This document shows positions 1 to 11,780 of a stretch of DNA of 64,000 nt, one piece after another. The stretch covers positions 248,001 through 312,000 of the forward strand of contig CAXKVV010000008.1 in assembly GCA_964058805.1 (NCBI GenBank), in the 5' to 3' direction. A model generated the notes under the pieces. The model saw only the letters and a list, made by a program, of their open reading frames with translations, had not been told where the DNA came from and searched no databases. Numbering within the stretch: position 1 is the first letter of the stretch; every line of letters starts with the position of its first letter. This DNA comes from Schoenoplectus triqueter (taxonomy: Eukaryota > Streptophyta > Magnoliopsida > Poales > Cyperaceae). The translations under genes were made by a program, and so were the position numbers.

Positions 1-2654
1 TCAACTGCCATGGGAAGCCTAGCTGGGGTACGGGAACCCTTGGTATGGTGGCCTGTACCCACACACACTAGCAGTTGGCTTCTCTCTCCAGTTGCCCTTG
101 CGGTGCTTCTCAAAATGGAGAGCTCCTGCTTTAGAATGGGGATTGCTTCGTTCACATGAAGTCCATGCAAATCAATTATTGGCGCTTGCCCTGGCCCATA
201 GGATGAAGTTGGGTTTCTGCAAAAGCAAAGGGCCAAAACAAAACTAGACAGTTTTCCTCATGAGGAAACAATGTCAAACGTGTACATTTCAAATTACCCT
301 GTACTACTATTAAGGGTTCTATTTTGAGTACACTATTAGAGATTAATAAAAGTTTGAAAACCAGCCCCTTGTTTTGCACCTTCACAATGCTACCCCAAAT
401 TTGTTTTAAACAATGCTTTGGTATGAAGCTAACTTAATTTCAACAATTGCTTAACAGGGTAATTATAGTGGAAGTTGAGAAATAAGAAAGACCTCTGTCG
501 ATATATGTTTTCTTTGGCTTTGCCATGAGCAGCTTTCATCCGAAGATTGTAAAGCTGGCCTTTAACACTCAATTCCTTGGCAAGAGCTTTGTTACCTATC
601 AAATATGCCTGCCTTGCCTACAAATAGTAATGTAACTAGTTCATCATCACGAGGTGATGTCCCAGAAAAGTGAACCTACAATCTTATAAGATGGTTAAGA
701 ACAAATTCTTGTGCCCAATTATTTTCTATTAATTTCTTATCCGTACTACTACAAGATGTAATTTGATGTACTAAATTCTTACTTGATCAAAGCACATATT
801 CCTGAGCCGAGCATAATCACGAGCTTCTTCTCTCGTTTCAGCATACATAGACGCTGCAAAGACATCAACAACAACATATGAAACATATGAAGTATGTAAA
901 AGGGGAGAAAGGCAAACAATACATCTCAAGTATACAATTTCTAAGGTTTAGTACCAACTGCTTCGCCAGTCTCAAGCCAAACCGGTGCAGCACGGGCCAG
1001 CCCACCACCTGGAAGCTTATTACCAAGAGCTGATTTAATACTCAAATTATACTGTCTTGGTGAAATTTGAGATAGTTGGCTAGAACCAATGCTGGTCTCA
1101 TAGTCAGAGGCGTTTTTATTCCCTAGCCTACCATGATGCAGTTCAGAGCGGTTGACTTTGCGCACAGCTGATGCAAAATTAGACCCTGCGCTAGTCATTA
1201 TAGGAGAGCGGCTTGTGTTAGAGATAATTGTCTCACTTTCTGCACCCAGAAGTGCAGGAAAGTCCCCCATGTTGAAAGTTGGCGCAGCAGAGTTCAGGTT
1301 TGAATTTGGATGGGCGCCACTATCCACTTGCATCTGAATATATAGAAAAAAAATTCTTTAGATCCTTAAAAACAGTCTCTGATGTTACTTGCTGCTTGGC
1401 ACCTATCATTTACATGGTGTTTGAGATGACCATTTAAACTAACGGAGCAAGTCTATCATAAAGTAGCAAAAAAGCACTCAAGAAAAATATTGTCAATGGT
1501 ATATATTCTATATCCATATAAATATGGATACCCCTTAGCAACGATTGTCAGTCATTGCTAAAGGGTATCCATATTTATATGTATATAGAAAACACATATA
1601 ATTGAAAGTATTATCCTAACATACCAATAAATGTCCTTTTTTGAGAGTTTTTTCAACTTTTTGATAATAGGATCAATCTGGAAATTTATTTTCAACTTTT
1701 TATTTTCAAAAAATCGAGGCAAATGTATGGTGAAATTTGTCAAAAGAGAGGATAGAATTCTGTAAAACTAATAATTAGCATGGAGAAGGTGAAAAGGAGT
1801 AAAAATACACTTTAAAGGAGTGATGGAGAGCTTGTTTTGAAAAGAGGGAGAAGAGAGATAAGGAATACTCAAGAAAAGTATTATCTTCATTGTTACAAAT
1901 CTGTTCATGCAAGTTTGAAAACTGGGAGCATAATAATTCAGCATTAAATCATTTTGAACTTGTGTACACTAGAAATATTCAATTAAGTCATTTCTCAGAG
2001 CACAAGATAATGAATCTTCTGTAAATTATATTTTTTTAATGTTAAATCTAAGCATTCACCAATTACCTCAAGCTGGATAAGGGTCTCTATGGTGACATTC
2101 AGATCATACCCATTTGCACAGTATAAATCTGCAAGGCTCTGGGCAGAAAATCCCGGGAACTGCGAGACAAGGTAATCTACAGGATCAAAGCCAGCGTCTA
2201 CAGCTACATTTTGGTCAGTAGAGCTCCCATCGACAAAACCCAAATCAAATTCACTCTCAATCTGATCCCAGTTATTTGATCCTAATAAATAACCAGATTG
2301 TGTGCCATCCCCTGGATAACTTAAATAAGGATCCTCAATTGCACTTAATGTCAGATTATCCAGTGAGGGAAGAACCATCTCAGTTTCATCTTTTTCCGGG
2401 GCTGAGAAATCGGGAATTATGTCATCAGGCAGCTGGCTCTGCCAGTACCGGCGTGCTTCATCCTCGGAATTGTTTGATTTTGCTGAGTCAGTCCTGTCTA
2501 GGGTTGCCTTTTCTTTGGAAGAACTGTTTGCTTCAGAAAGAGTAACAGTTGATACAGTGGATCTGTGAAATGATGGCACAAATTCAGCTGCGTTTGGATT
2601 CAAGGATGTGGTTTTCTTAAGTTGGTTTGACATTTGATTATTTGGCACACTCAT
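1..2654 (-). CDS. CID7: CID7-like polyadenylate-binding protein-interacting protein (PAM2-CUE-DUF1771-Smr), 3' end outside window
   Basis: Coding exons, read on the minus strand, are 2654-2067, 1333-955, 853-783, 617-493 and 216-1 (continuing past the left edge). All introns are GT-AG and the joins keep frame, giving 459 residues. Seen: a PAM2 motif SLNPNAAEFVP at residues 17-27, a CUE-like segment at about 156-196 (FDPVDYLVSQFP start), a DUF1771 helix pair at about 320-388 (EEARDYARLRN, then QAYLIGNKALAKELS), and an Smr domain from about 401 with IDLHGLHVNEAI and GTGHHTKGS. This order is that of Arabidopsis CID5/6/7 proteins. In that family PAM2 binds the C-terminal MLLE domain of poly(A)-binding protein, CUE binds ubiquitin, and Smr is a putative nucleic-acid nicking or binding domain. 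Only about 25-30 C-terminal residues should be missing. The start is the first in-frame ATG of the exon; the exon itself opens with a 5'UTR stretch (2655-2707). Confidence 0.9.
1508..1588. repeat. Short foldback element in intron 1 of the CID7-like gene
   Basis: Two arms of about 34 bases (1508-1541 and 1555-1588) are near-perfect reverse complements around a 13-base loop; both contain ATATGGATACCC and TAGCAA. Size and symmetry fit a small MITE or the fold-back end of one. No clear target duplication was seen. Confidence 0.6.
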
Positions 2655-3650
2655 CTTTGCATTGACAATTTGAGAAGGAATATTTGCCCTTAGAATCTAA
2701 CCAAGACCTGAAAAATCAAATTTCAAATAAGCAAATAAGTATTCCCAATTACAAGAAACATACTGATGAGGGCTTGAGCAGTCTTAAGTAAAAACTCAAT
2801 ACAACAAGTCTAACGGCTACATTTTATACACAGGCCACTGAAAATGTGCTAAAAGCTTTTATAGTGCAAAAGATTGGAAGTATTATAAATTCCAATTACC
2901 TTTTCTTTTTCTTTATGACCTAGGACAGTTCAAAAATGAACATATATGTTTCGATATTACAGCAATTAAGTTTTGAATTAGAGCACAGATAAATCTACAT
3001 TGAAATTGAATCTTAAATAATGAATCATACATATTATAGATTGTCACAATGACTCTAAATGAACTATTATTGGACATGAAAAGGTATCCGTGGAAAGCCT
3101 AAAATTAGGCTGTTGTAACAGAGAGTTCTCGTTAAGTTTATAGTGTAAATAAACAAAGTATAAGATTAAGCTGTTCTAATACATATTAATTTGAAATTGC
3201 CCAAACTAATAAAGAGTAGGAAAGTAAGGCAGTATATTCTAGAGAGGCTCAACACAAACTACTAATTAAAATAAATAAACAAAATAACCCTCTTTTTAAA
3301 AAAAATAAAGAAAATCAACGATATTTTTTGCCATGAGCTCAACTAGAAATTTTGAAATGCGAGTGAAAACAGGTAGATCTAAGATCATTATGACATACTT
3401 TCAAATGCTTAAGCACATACTTTAGCTGAGATCTGAATTAAAACAGAAAAGCTGAAATTCAATCCACCTTTACCTTCTCCCACATCGACCCGTACACGAA
3501 TAGAAGGAAACTGATCCATTAACAACATTCAAAATAAAACCTTCGGCTGTTTCTGTAGCTCTTAGCTTACACCTCCAGATCTCGAAAACTAGTGAACACT
3601 AAAATTGATCCTAAATAAAATTTTATCTCTCTCTCCACCTTTAGCACCAC
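2655..3650 (-). promoter_or_regulatory. 5' leader of the CID7-like gene with a leader intron and a 3-codon uORF
   Basis: A probable acceptor (tttttcag) ends at 2708, so the coding exon carries a leader from 2707 to 2655. A matching donor (GAG AAG|gtaaag on the minus strand) places a non-coding first exon from 3474 to roughly 3640, in CT/GA-rich DNA typical of plant leaders. A minimal upstream ORF (Met-Gln-Arg-stop) occupies 2662-2651; its TGA overlaps the main start as ATGA. Exon limits are inferred from splice consensus only. Confidence 0.45.
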
Positions 3651-5784
3651 ACGGGACAAGAGAGAGGGAGGAGGCTCCGCAATGGAAGAGAAAAAAAAAA
3701 AAAGGAAGAAGAAAAGAGGAGAAAAAAATCGAAGAAAAAACGACCACGGCTCTCGTCTCCCTCTCGTTGGATCAGTGGTCGTTCTTTCTCCAGAGGAGAC
3801 GACTTATTGACCCAAAAAATATTTGATGAACTTGGTTCGTGAACCGAATAGACCTTGGCCCCACACGTTCATCGGGAAGCTGAGCGTGGGATTCAGTACG
3901 ACAAGTCTTGGCCTTGGTAATCGGAGAAGTTCTCCCTCGTGTGGAGTGGATGGGGAACAGCTACGATGTAAACCCGTTTCATGAAATTAAACGGAGCAGC
4001 TCGTTCAGTTCTAGTCGGATCCAGTTTCATTTAGGCCGAGACGTATGACATAGTTATAGGCCATGCCTAGCGTACTATACCTATGTATTCGGGCATATTC
4101 TCCTACCAATCCAGCGAATTCAGCTAACAGCGAGTACAAACAAAATAATACGATCCCTTTGTTTATTCGCTGAAATACGTGGCATCTGATTTTCGTGCTG
4201 CATGCAGGTGGAAAATTTCAGATGCGGCGTAATGGGCCTTTTTGCCTTCAGTTTTGACTTGTAGCCGAATGGAAACATAGAAATATCGCTTGGGAAGGCC
4301 CAATTGGTGGCAATTCGTATGAAGTTTTAATTATTATTTTTTGCAAGAAGTGTGTTAAAGTTCCGTTTGATATTCTCATTTATTTCGGCCTCCAGGATAA
4401 GGTAGAAGAGAATCCGAAAGAAGTTTTTTTTCACTCTATTCTGATTTTTAGTAATGATGTTTGGTACTATTATTTTGAAAGAAATATTAATTATGTTATA
4501 TTTATTATCATTATATATTAATAAAAACTAATCATACATAAGATAAATTTTATGTAATTCTATTATTTAATATATTATTAACATCACTATTAATAAAATA
4601 ATTTTAAAATTTATAAAGGTACGCGAAACATTAGAGACATACATGCTTAAATTATTATTTTTATTATTGTTGTTATTATTATAATAACAAATATACTAAT
4701 ACTAATTTTTATTATGATTATTAGTGTAATATTTATAATATTATTTTATTAGTAACATTACTATTATATTTTGATTATATTAATAGTATTAAATAATGAG
4801 AAAAAAAAGAATGACACAATTGTAAATAAAGTGGAAGAAATCGAGCTCTGATGTGAAACAGTGGAAGATCTCTTCTTTCACCTAAGAGATGAAAGAAAAT
4901 CTTCCAATTTTTCTTGCTCATCTTCTATCATGTAATTTTATTTATGTTTGAGAACATGCTTCTGAAAGATATCTTCTTTCATCTTATTCTGAAAGAAACA
5001 TTTTTCTTGAAGATCTCTTCTTTCATCTAATTCTGAAAGAAAGTTGAAGTATGAAACACTCCTTAAAGAAATTAGTATATTCTCGTTGCATTGCAATGAA
5101 TTTTAAATACAAACAAAAAATACAATACATTGAAATTTATCACCAAAAAATAACCTTAAAACATGAACATTATGATATTAAATTAATTAAGTTGCAAACT
5201 AATTATAAGCAATAACATGCTTTATAATAAAAAAAATAATATACTAACCAACAACTCACGTGAGCTGAAAATATGACAATGCAGCCAACAACAGTGTTTA
5301 TCAAGCACATCCTTGAGTTCAGCCGGCACATGAGGATAACACAACAGAGAAAATCCAATTAGTTAGAAAAATACTGAACTGTTGTAGCAAGCAAATATAC
5401 GACATAACAACAAAATTTTAAAAACGTAAAGTAAAGTACGTGCATTGGCAGATATTATATACGACAGGTGAGCTTCAAATAATAATTAAATTTAATACAA
5501 GCCGTCATAGTCTCTAAAAATATAACAAATTACCTCCCCCAAGAGAATTAAAAAACCACGTTGACCCGGTTCAGTTAGCTGATCAGCAATCCTGACTCGC
5601 TGGGTGGATAATGGTATTTTAAATGCATAACCTGAAAAACAATAGCATGTTCTTAAAAATAAAGAAACTATGAATTGCATTAGAAATTTGTCATTTCTAA
5701 TATTATAATTAGTTAATTATAACATTATAATAATTTAAACTTTACTTGTTATTTTTCATTTTTAGTAATCATTAACTAAAGGGA
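3651..5784. other. Intergenic AT-rich DNA, no gene seen
   Basis: No supported coding sequence. From about 4380 the DNA becomes very AT-rich with irregular TTA/ATT tracts (4480-4800). At 4867-5045 a short unit with TCTTCTTTCA and its complement TGAAAGAA recurs three times and can fold on itself. Confidence 0.5.
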
Positions 5785-6040
5785 GGGATTCCTTGACAAT
5801 TGCTATTTTAACAATCTTGACAATAAATTTTTAAATAAATTTGAAAAAATTATAGATATATTCTTTAGTTATAGATTAATAGTGTTTTAAATTTCATACA
5901 ATTTCATTATCATTTTATAGTACTTCAAAAGATATTAAATTGGAATTATTATAAATTATATAAAATTTTGATGGTTTTTTTTATGGACTATCAAATCATA
6001 ATAAAGTTGCATAAAATGTCTAGTGTGTCTTTCATCTCAT
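5785..6040. repeat. Partial copy of the TTGACAAT MITE family
   Basis: Starting at 5785 the sequence carries TTGACAAT, a TATTTT spacer and ACAATCTTGACAAT in the same order and spacing as the complete element at 62912-63283. The opposite terminal repeat is missing, so this copy is truncated or decayed. Confidence 0.5.
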
Positions 6041-6219
6041 CATCTATTTGCAGCGAACCAATTTTGTCATCTGTCATGTATAGCGGGTTAAAATCTACAG
6101 GCTATGTTATGGAGAAATTTTCTTCGTATTTTAGAAAATAGAAAAGTTTAGAAAGGCTTATTTTTGTTAGGATTTCTTTTTTAGAGATTTTAATTTTTTT
6201 TAAATAGGTCTTTTATAAC

Positions 6220-7875
6220 TTACTAGTCCGGAACCCGCCCATTGTGGGAATTCTCTTAATTTTAAAAGTATTTGTATTGAGCACTAAGTTTATTATAAAT
6301 AAATGATATATTTTACTTAAATATAATTTATTTTGATAAATGAATTTAATTGTTATATTTTTGCATGGTTTAGTCTCAATTCTTATATTTTTAGGGTTAA
6401 TTAGGGTTAATTAAATTTAATTAGAGTTTAGATTTTATCAAGTTCAAGTTATTGCTTTGCCCTTGTTTGAATTATAGGTTTTTGAAGAAAATTTGAAGAA
6501 AAATGGAGTTCATAGCGAGAATCAGAAGAGAATTAAGCAAAATAGAATTTTCAGATCCAGTTACACTCATTTCTTTCGAATTCATCACCTATTCGGACCA
6601 AACAGGAGGAAGAGCCATGTACTTAGCCGATTCAAAGAAGTGTCAGGCCACCCGAGCTTTACACCTATTCGGACCGAAGTCCGGGTTTGTTCTGACCGAA
6701 TAGAAGCAAAATTCACTGTTGAGAATTTAGCCAAATTTTCATACCAGCCAACCTTTATTCTTATTCAGACCGAATGGACTCTCTATTTGGACCGAATAGG
6801 TCAAAATGTGTGCATGTGCACAATTTTGTTATTTTTAGGTTGTTTCTTGGCTTTCTGATTTTATTTTTAGAATTTTTTATATAGAGAGGTTAAGAAAACT
6901 ATGGAAGCATTCTTAGACATCTTGAAATGGTTTTCAAGAGAGATTTTTATTTTTCTTTAGGAGAGAAAAAGAAGATATAAGAAAGAGAAATAAAAAACTG
7001 GGCATAACATCTATTCCTTTTATGATTTCTTTTCTGAATTTCATCGATTTTATTTATGAATTTCTCTCTTCCATGGAAGAGTATTATTCTAGGGCAGTAG
7101 GCATGTAAACTTAAAATTTATAATATTTAATCGCACTTATTTGTTCGTTAGTTCTTGATTCCTATGAAATGCTTTTGTGCATGAAATTGAATTATGCTTG
7201 GATTGTATTTTAATGTTTGTATTAGTAATCTGTTAAGGATTAAAAATCTTAAGTTGTGTAGATTTGTAAACAACAAACAAAATTAGATTGGTACATGTTT
7301 TGAGAGAATTGGTTAGATTTCTAACCAAATCTATCAGTACTTGGACTCAAAAATAGTATCTAGATTTAGATGAAGAACCTAACTGTGAAGTCTAGGTTAG
7401 ATAAAAAAAATTGAACTTTTAGAGTAATTAATTGAAAGAACCTAACTGTGAACAATTAGTCTTTGAATAGTTTAGAATTATTAGAACATAATGGGATTTA
7501 ATTTGGAATAATAAAGTACTTAATCATAAAATATATTCCAATTACAGTATGATGTTAAACCCTAACTCGTATCTTAACACTAAAATAGATGGTAACTCTC
7601 ACTAAATTAAGAACTAATCTATAAAGAGTATGGTTAATGCACAGGTGGATGGTAATGTCAAAGCCCTAGATTCTATTTACCTTGATTAAACACTAAATTT
7701 TATTCGGATAATATTTAGTTTATGCTTTGGCTAATTTAGATATAATTTTAATTTTTTATTGTCTAGCTTAGGGAGTTTGCTAATATTGATGATTTAAATT
7801 ATACTTTGTGGGAATGATACCTAAGTATTACGCGGTAGGTCGTGCGCCTGTGACTGACCGACTATTTTAGTATTA
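6220..7875 (+). mobile_element. LTR-like relic with GGACCGAATAG modules (relic 1)
   Basis: The segment ends near 7840 with AGGTCGTGCGC, which also occurs close to the end of the segment at 51370. Both segments share a general plan: a purine-rich middle, several GGACCG-centred palindromic motifs, and a stretch of phrases such as AACCTAACTGTGAA repeated. Between 6585 and 6805 the motif CTATTCGGACCGAA or its complement appears five times. Open frames over 6493-6858 follow these motifs and are not credible genes. I infer an old solo LTR or similar non-coding retroelement relic; boundaries are approximate and lineage is unassigned. Confidence 0.4.
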
Positions 7876-9746
7876 GAATAAATTATTAGTTTGAAAAATA
7901 CATAACATATGTCAAAATCAATTATAAAGAGTCTTAAATTTTTAAATAAAATTAATTCATTATTTAGTAAAAATGATGTACAAAATATAATATTTTTTAA
8001 GTATGGTTGTATAATGCATAGTTTTCTTTTTCTACTATAAAACTAAATAATAGTTGTTGTTTAATATATTTAATATATATAACTTTTTTGAGACATCCTA
8101 TAAATGCATGATAAAAAAAATAACAAATGGAATGAAGATGAATGGATTTGACTGAAATATAAATTATCATTTTAATAAAATCAATCAATCTCAATCGTAA
8201 ATTAAAATATGTGTATTTCTATCAATACACATTATCTAGTAACATTAATGGATAAATTTATTTTATATGCTCCGAAAATACTATTAAATTTATAAATAAA
8301 ATTAATTCATCATTTAATAAAATAAATTCAGTTCGAACCGTTTCCGTTTTGAATGTAAAACATTCCAAAAACCATTGCGACGCTTAAATTTTGAATATTT
8401 AGCCAATACCTCACATTAAAACATTCCATTAACAATACGGGCTGGCAAAATTTAATCTGTGACGGGTCGGGATGGGACGGACCCGTATAAGAAAAAATAA
8501 TATGATTTGATCTGAACCCGATCTGACTCATCCCATTGACATCAAAAAATATATCAATATATATTTTTTTATATTTAAAATCTTTTTTTATTTATTTAAA
8601 AATATATTATTAAAATTGTCAGAATATTTATTTTCAAAGAATTTGAAACGATTTTTGAGAAAACTCTAAAACTAAAAAAATTATATCTTACAAGATTTGA
8701 TATAAAAAATATATTTAGCAATATGAATCAAAATTTGGAGACAAACGACTATGTTTCTCAGTTTGAGAGCAATAAGAGACTTAGTGCAACTAGAAACATC
8801 ATAGATTTGCTCATGTTATATATCATATAAATCAATGTTTATAGAATTAAGATTTTAATTAAAATTACCCAAAAATATTTGCCAAAATTTTTACATTAAA
8901 TAACTAGATTCTAACACTATTAAAGTAATCTTCCAAGGCAAAACAAGGTAGACAATTTAGAGAATTCGACGTTTATGAAAAAAAAAACTACAAATTAACG
9001 TGTTATCCGAAAATCACCTTCTGTTGAAATGATTCTTAGTCAAAATTTTCGATGGTACACAAGAAATTGTCATTGTCCAAGCAAATGACTGTTCGTTTGT
9101 CCATTTCTTATGACATTCAATAAATTATTGCCCGACACAATGTAATGAATGCGCCATAAGTTCGAAAATAACTCTATCTATTTTCAATTGTACAACGTTT
9201 AATTTCTGAAAGGATTAAAAATTAAAGTCTAATAACGATTGCTTCTTTCGATCGATATTTTAAGTGCGATCATATTTGAACATCTCATAGTTCGATATGC
9301 AATTGGAACTTTTTTTTTTTTAAATATGCGATTGGAACTCTTGTTGAGCTACAACTTGCACATTGTGGAGGAAAAGCAAGAGAAATGTTGTCTCCGTTAT
9401 GATCATTGTGGCCGAGGTGGTTGAGTATCATACTAAAAAAGTAAGAACTGACTTAAATGCTGTTGATTTGTCCAAAGTATTAATGTATAAGAACTTTTCC
9501 GTCTTAAATCGTTTTTCTTTCTTAATTAGGCATTATATTAGACTTGGTTCCATTAATCTTCTTCTCGTTTTCACAAAAGCTCATATTTTGGGTACCTTTT
9601 ATTTCACCCAGTCTCTTATCTGAAAAAGTGACTTGTTTCTTCTTTATTCTTCTCTTATGGTTTGTTCTTTATACTGCATATGTAATCAATGGACACCTAA
9701 TATGAAAATTATTTAAATCTTATATATATATGGAGAGAAAGAGAGT
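7876..9746. other. AT-rich spacer, no gene seen
   Basis: No supported gene. 7925-8080 resembles 56505-56650 (shared TTTATAAATAAAATYAATT block and a GTTGTATAAT block), and the first block recurs at 8282-8330. 8430-8530 holds a short GACGGGTCGGG/ACCCG patch like the CG-rich hAT-like MITEs elsewhere in the window. Confidence 0.45.
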
Positions 9747-10100
9747 TGGATTATGATGCTATGCATAACACAGATCGCCTCTATGCTATGGTTTTTTTTC
9801 ATTATCAAAGTTTAAATGGTCGATCTGAACTGCTCAAAATGATTTTTATATGAAAATCTAGTCGGGGAATAAATTATATATATATATATATATTATTTAT
9901 ATATATATTATTTTTATTATTATTTTAGATAATTAGAAAATTATTTTTTTTAAAAAAATAGTAAAAAAATTTCAAAAAATATAGAATTTAGTCCCCAACT
10001 AGACATTCATATGAAAATCATTTTGAGCGGTTCGGATCGATCATTTAGAATTTGAGAATGAAGAAATAATCCATAGCACAGAGGCGATCCGTGATGTCAT
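9747..10100. mobile_element. MITE family F1, copy a
   Basis: Inverted-repeat element: the left arm (GATGCTATGCATAACA, then GATCGCCTCTATGCTATGG, then CTCAAAATGATTTTTATATG) reappears reverse-complemented at 9985-10095. Middle is A/T-only. The left side abuts a GA tract next to TA repeats and the right side abuts (AT)n. Two further copies are at 10941-11330 and 14291-14670. Confidence 0.75.
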
Positions 10101-10110
10101 ATATATATAT

Positions 10111-10524
10111 AGGGAGATCTTACGATACTTCGCAAAGCAAAGAGGGTTTTGCTTCGGCCTAAAAAAATCTCACAAAATCAAAATTCAAATTGCCAATCTA
10201 ATTCACCCAACATAAACTATATATTCAAATCTTATGGAATACCAAATTTGATTATATTTGGAGCTTTCTAACTATTTTTTTAGGATTTTTAAATAATGCT
10301 CCAAAAATAATAATAAAATAATGATAAGGGCACCTAAAAAATTATCATTTTTTAAAAATCGATAAAAATAGTTATAAAGCTCCAAAATAGTAAATTTTGG
10401 TATTCAATAAGTTTTCCATATCTAGATTATTGTGGAATAATTAGATTGATATTTCGAGCTCTCGGTATATGAGATTTAAAACTGAAGCAAAATGTATTTT
10501 TGCTTCGCGTAGTACCGTAAGGTC

Positions 10525-10526
<2 letters not shown>
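10111..10526. mobile_element. MITE family F3, copy a
   Basis: Left end TTACGATACTTCGCAAAGC pairs with the right end near 10500-10522 (GCTTCGCGTAGTACCGTAA), and the inner arms (CTTATGGAATACCAAATTT versus AAATTTTGGTATTCAATAAG) also pair. It lies between two TA microsatellites, immediately right of F1 copy a. Confidence 0.7.

Positions 10527-10570
<44 letters not shown>
10521..10570. repeat. (TA)n(GA)n microsatellite
   Basis: A TA run passes directly into a GA run between MITE F3a and MITE F2a. The same TA-to-GA change of unit is seen at 11341-11380 and 15051-15101. Confidence 0.9.
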
Positions 10571-10920
10571 AAAGATACCGTGAGTTTAACTCAAAAATTA
10601 CATCAAATCATCTCCAAATTTTAATTTATCATTCTAATTAAATTTTTATATGAAAATCTTGTGGGATGCAAAAATTTGGAGTGTTTTGATCTTTTTAAGT
10701 CACTGTTTTTAATTTTTTAAAATGATGTTCAAGTATTGAATATATTATTATTATTTTTAGAGTTGTTTTTCAAAAATTAAAAACCATGACTTAAAAAGCT
10801 CAAAACACTTTAAATTTTTGTATCCCATAAGATTTCCATATAAAGAATTTAATGAGCATGATAAATTAAAATTTGGAGATTATTTGATATACTTTTTGAG
10901 TTAACATCACGATATCTTTA
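10569..10920. mobile_element. MITE family F2, copy a
   Basis: Left end TAAAGATACCGTGAGTTTAA pairs with the right end (TTAACATCACGATATCTTTA). Long inner arms with CAAATTTTAATTTATCAT and its complement make a foldback of about 350 bases. A second copy is at 14699-15050. Confidence 0.75.
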
Positions 10921-10940
10921 CTATATATATATATATATAT

Positions 10941-11328
10941 AGTTGGGCTGTGGTGCTATGCACAATATGGATCACTCCCATGCTTTAGATTGATTCTTCA
11001 TTTTAAAAGTCTAAATAGTCGATCTGAACGCTCAAAATGATTTTCATATGAATATCTAGTTGGGGACCAAATTTTATATTTTTTTAATTTTTTTAGATAG
11101 TTGCAAAATCACTTGATTTAGTTATTAAGAGTCATTCAAAAGAGGTGATTTTCTAACTATCTAAATAAAGAGTTAAAATTTTCTAAAAAATATGAAATTT
11201 GGTGTATAATTAGATATTTATATGAAAATCATTTTGAATGGTTTAGATCGATAATTTTGCTTTTGAAAATGAAGAACCGATCCATAGCACGGGAACGATA
11301 TGTGCTATACATATCACCATAGCCCAAT

Positions 11329-11330
<2 letters not shown>
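10941..11330. mobile_element. MITE family F1, copy b
   Basis: Left end AGTTGGGCTGTGGTGCTAT pairs with right end ATAGCACC-type sequence and CACCATAGCCCAATT at 11315-11329. Shares GATCTGAACGCTCAAAATGA and CTAGTTGGGGACC with copy a. Flanked by (TA)n on the left and (CT)n(TA)n(GA)n on the right. Confidence 0.75.

Positions 11331-11380
<50 letters not shown>
11331..11380. repeat. (CT)n(TA)n(GA)n microsatellite
   Basis: CT run, then TA run, then GA run. The tract is its own reverse complement and separates MITE F1b from F3b. Confidence 0.9.
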
Positions 11381-11382
<2 letters not shown>

Positions 11383-11780
11383 TGCATTATGGTACTTTAC
11401 AAAATAAAATATCGTTATTTCTTTTGGATGAGATTTCACATCATGAGGTCTCAAATGATCATTCTAAGTTGCTCAATAATTTCTTCATATAAAAATCTTA
11501 TGGGATATTAAATTTTATGATTTTTAAAATTTTCTAACTATTTTTAAATTCTTTTAAAAATCAGCCTTGTTTAACATAAAAAAGGCTATTTCAGTGCTAT
11601 TTTTAAAAATAATTTAAAAATTAGTTAAAAACTCAAAAAAATATTAAATTTAATATTTCACAAGATTTTCATATGAAAAAATTATTGAGAAACTTAGATT
11701 GACCATTTGAGACATCGGTATATAAAATTTCACCCCAAAATAATAACGGTTTTTTACTTTACAAAGCATAGTAAGTCATC
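11381..11780. mobile_element. MITE family F3, copy b
   Basis: Left end ATTATGGTACTTTACAAA pairs with the right end TTTACTTTACAAAGCATAGT; inner CTTATGGGATATTAAATTT pairs with AAATTTAATATTTCACAAG. It is more diverged than F3a but has the same layout. Confidence 0.65.

Noticed and set aside
6493..6858. Open frame of 121 codons on plus
   Set aside because: It is carried by repeated GGACCGAATAG motifs inside LTR-like relic 1, has no domain and no leader-like context.
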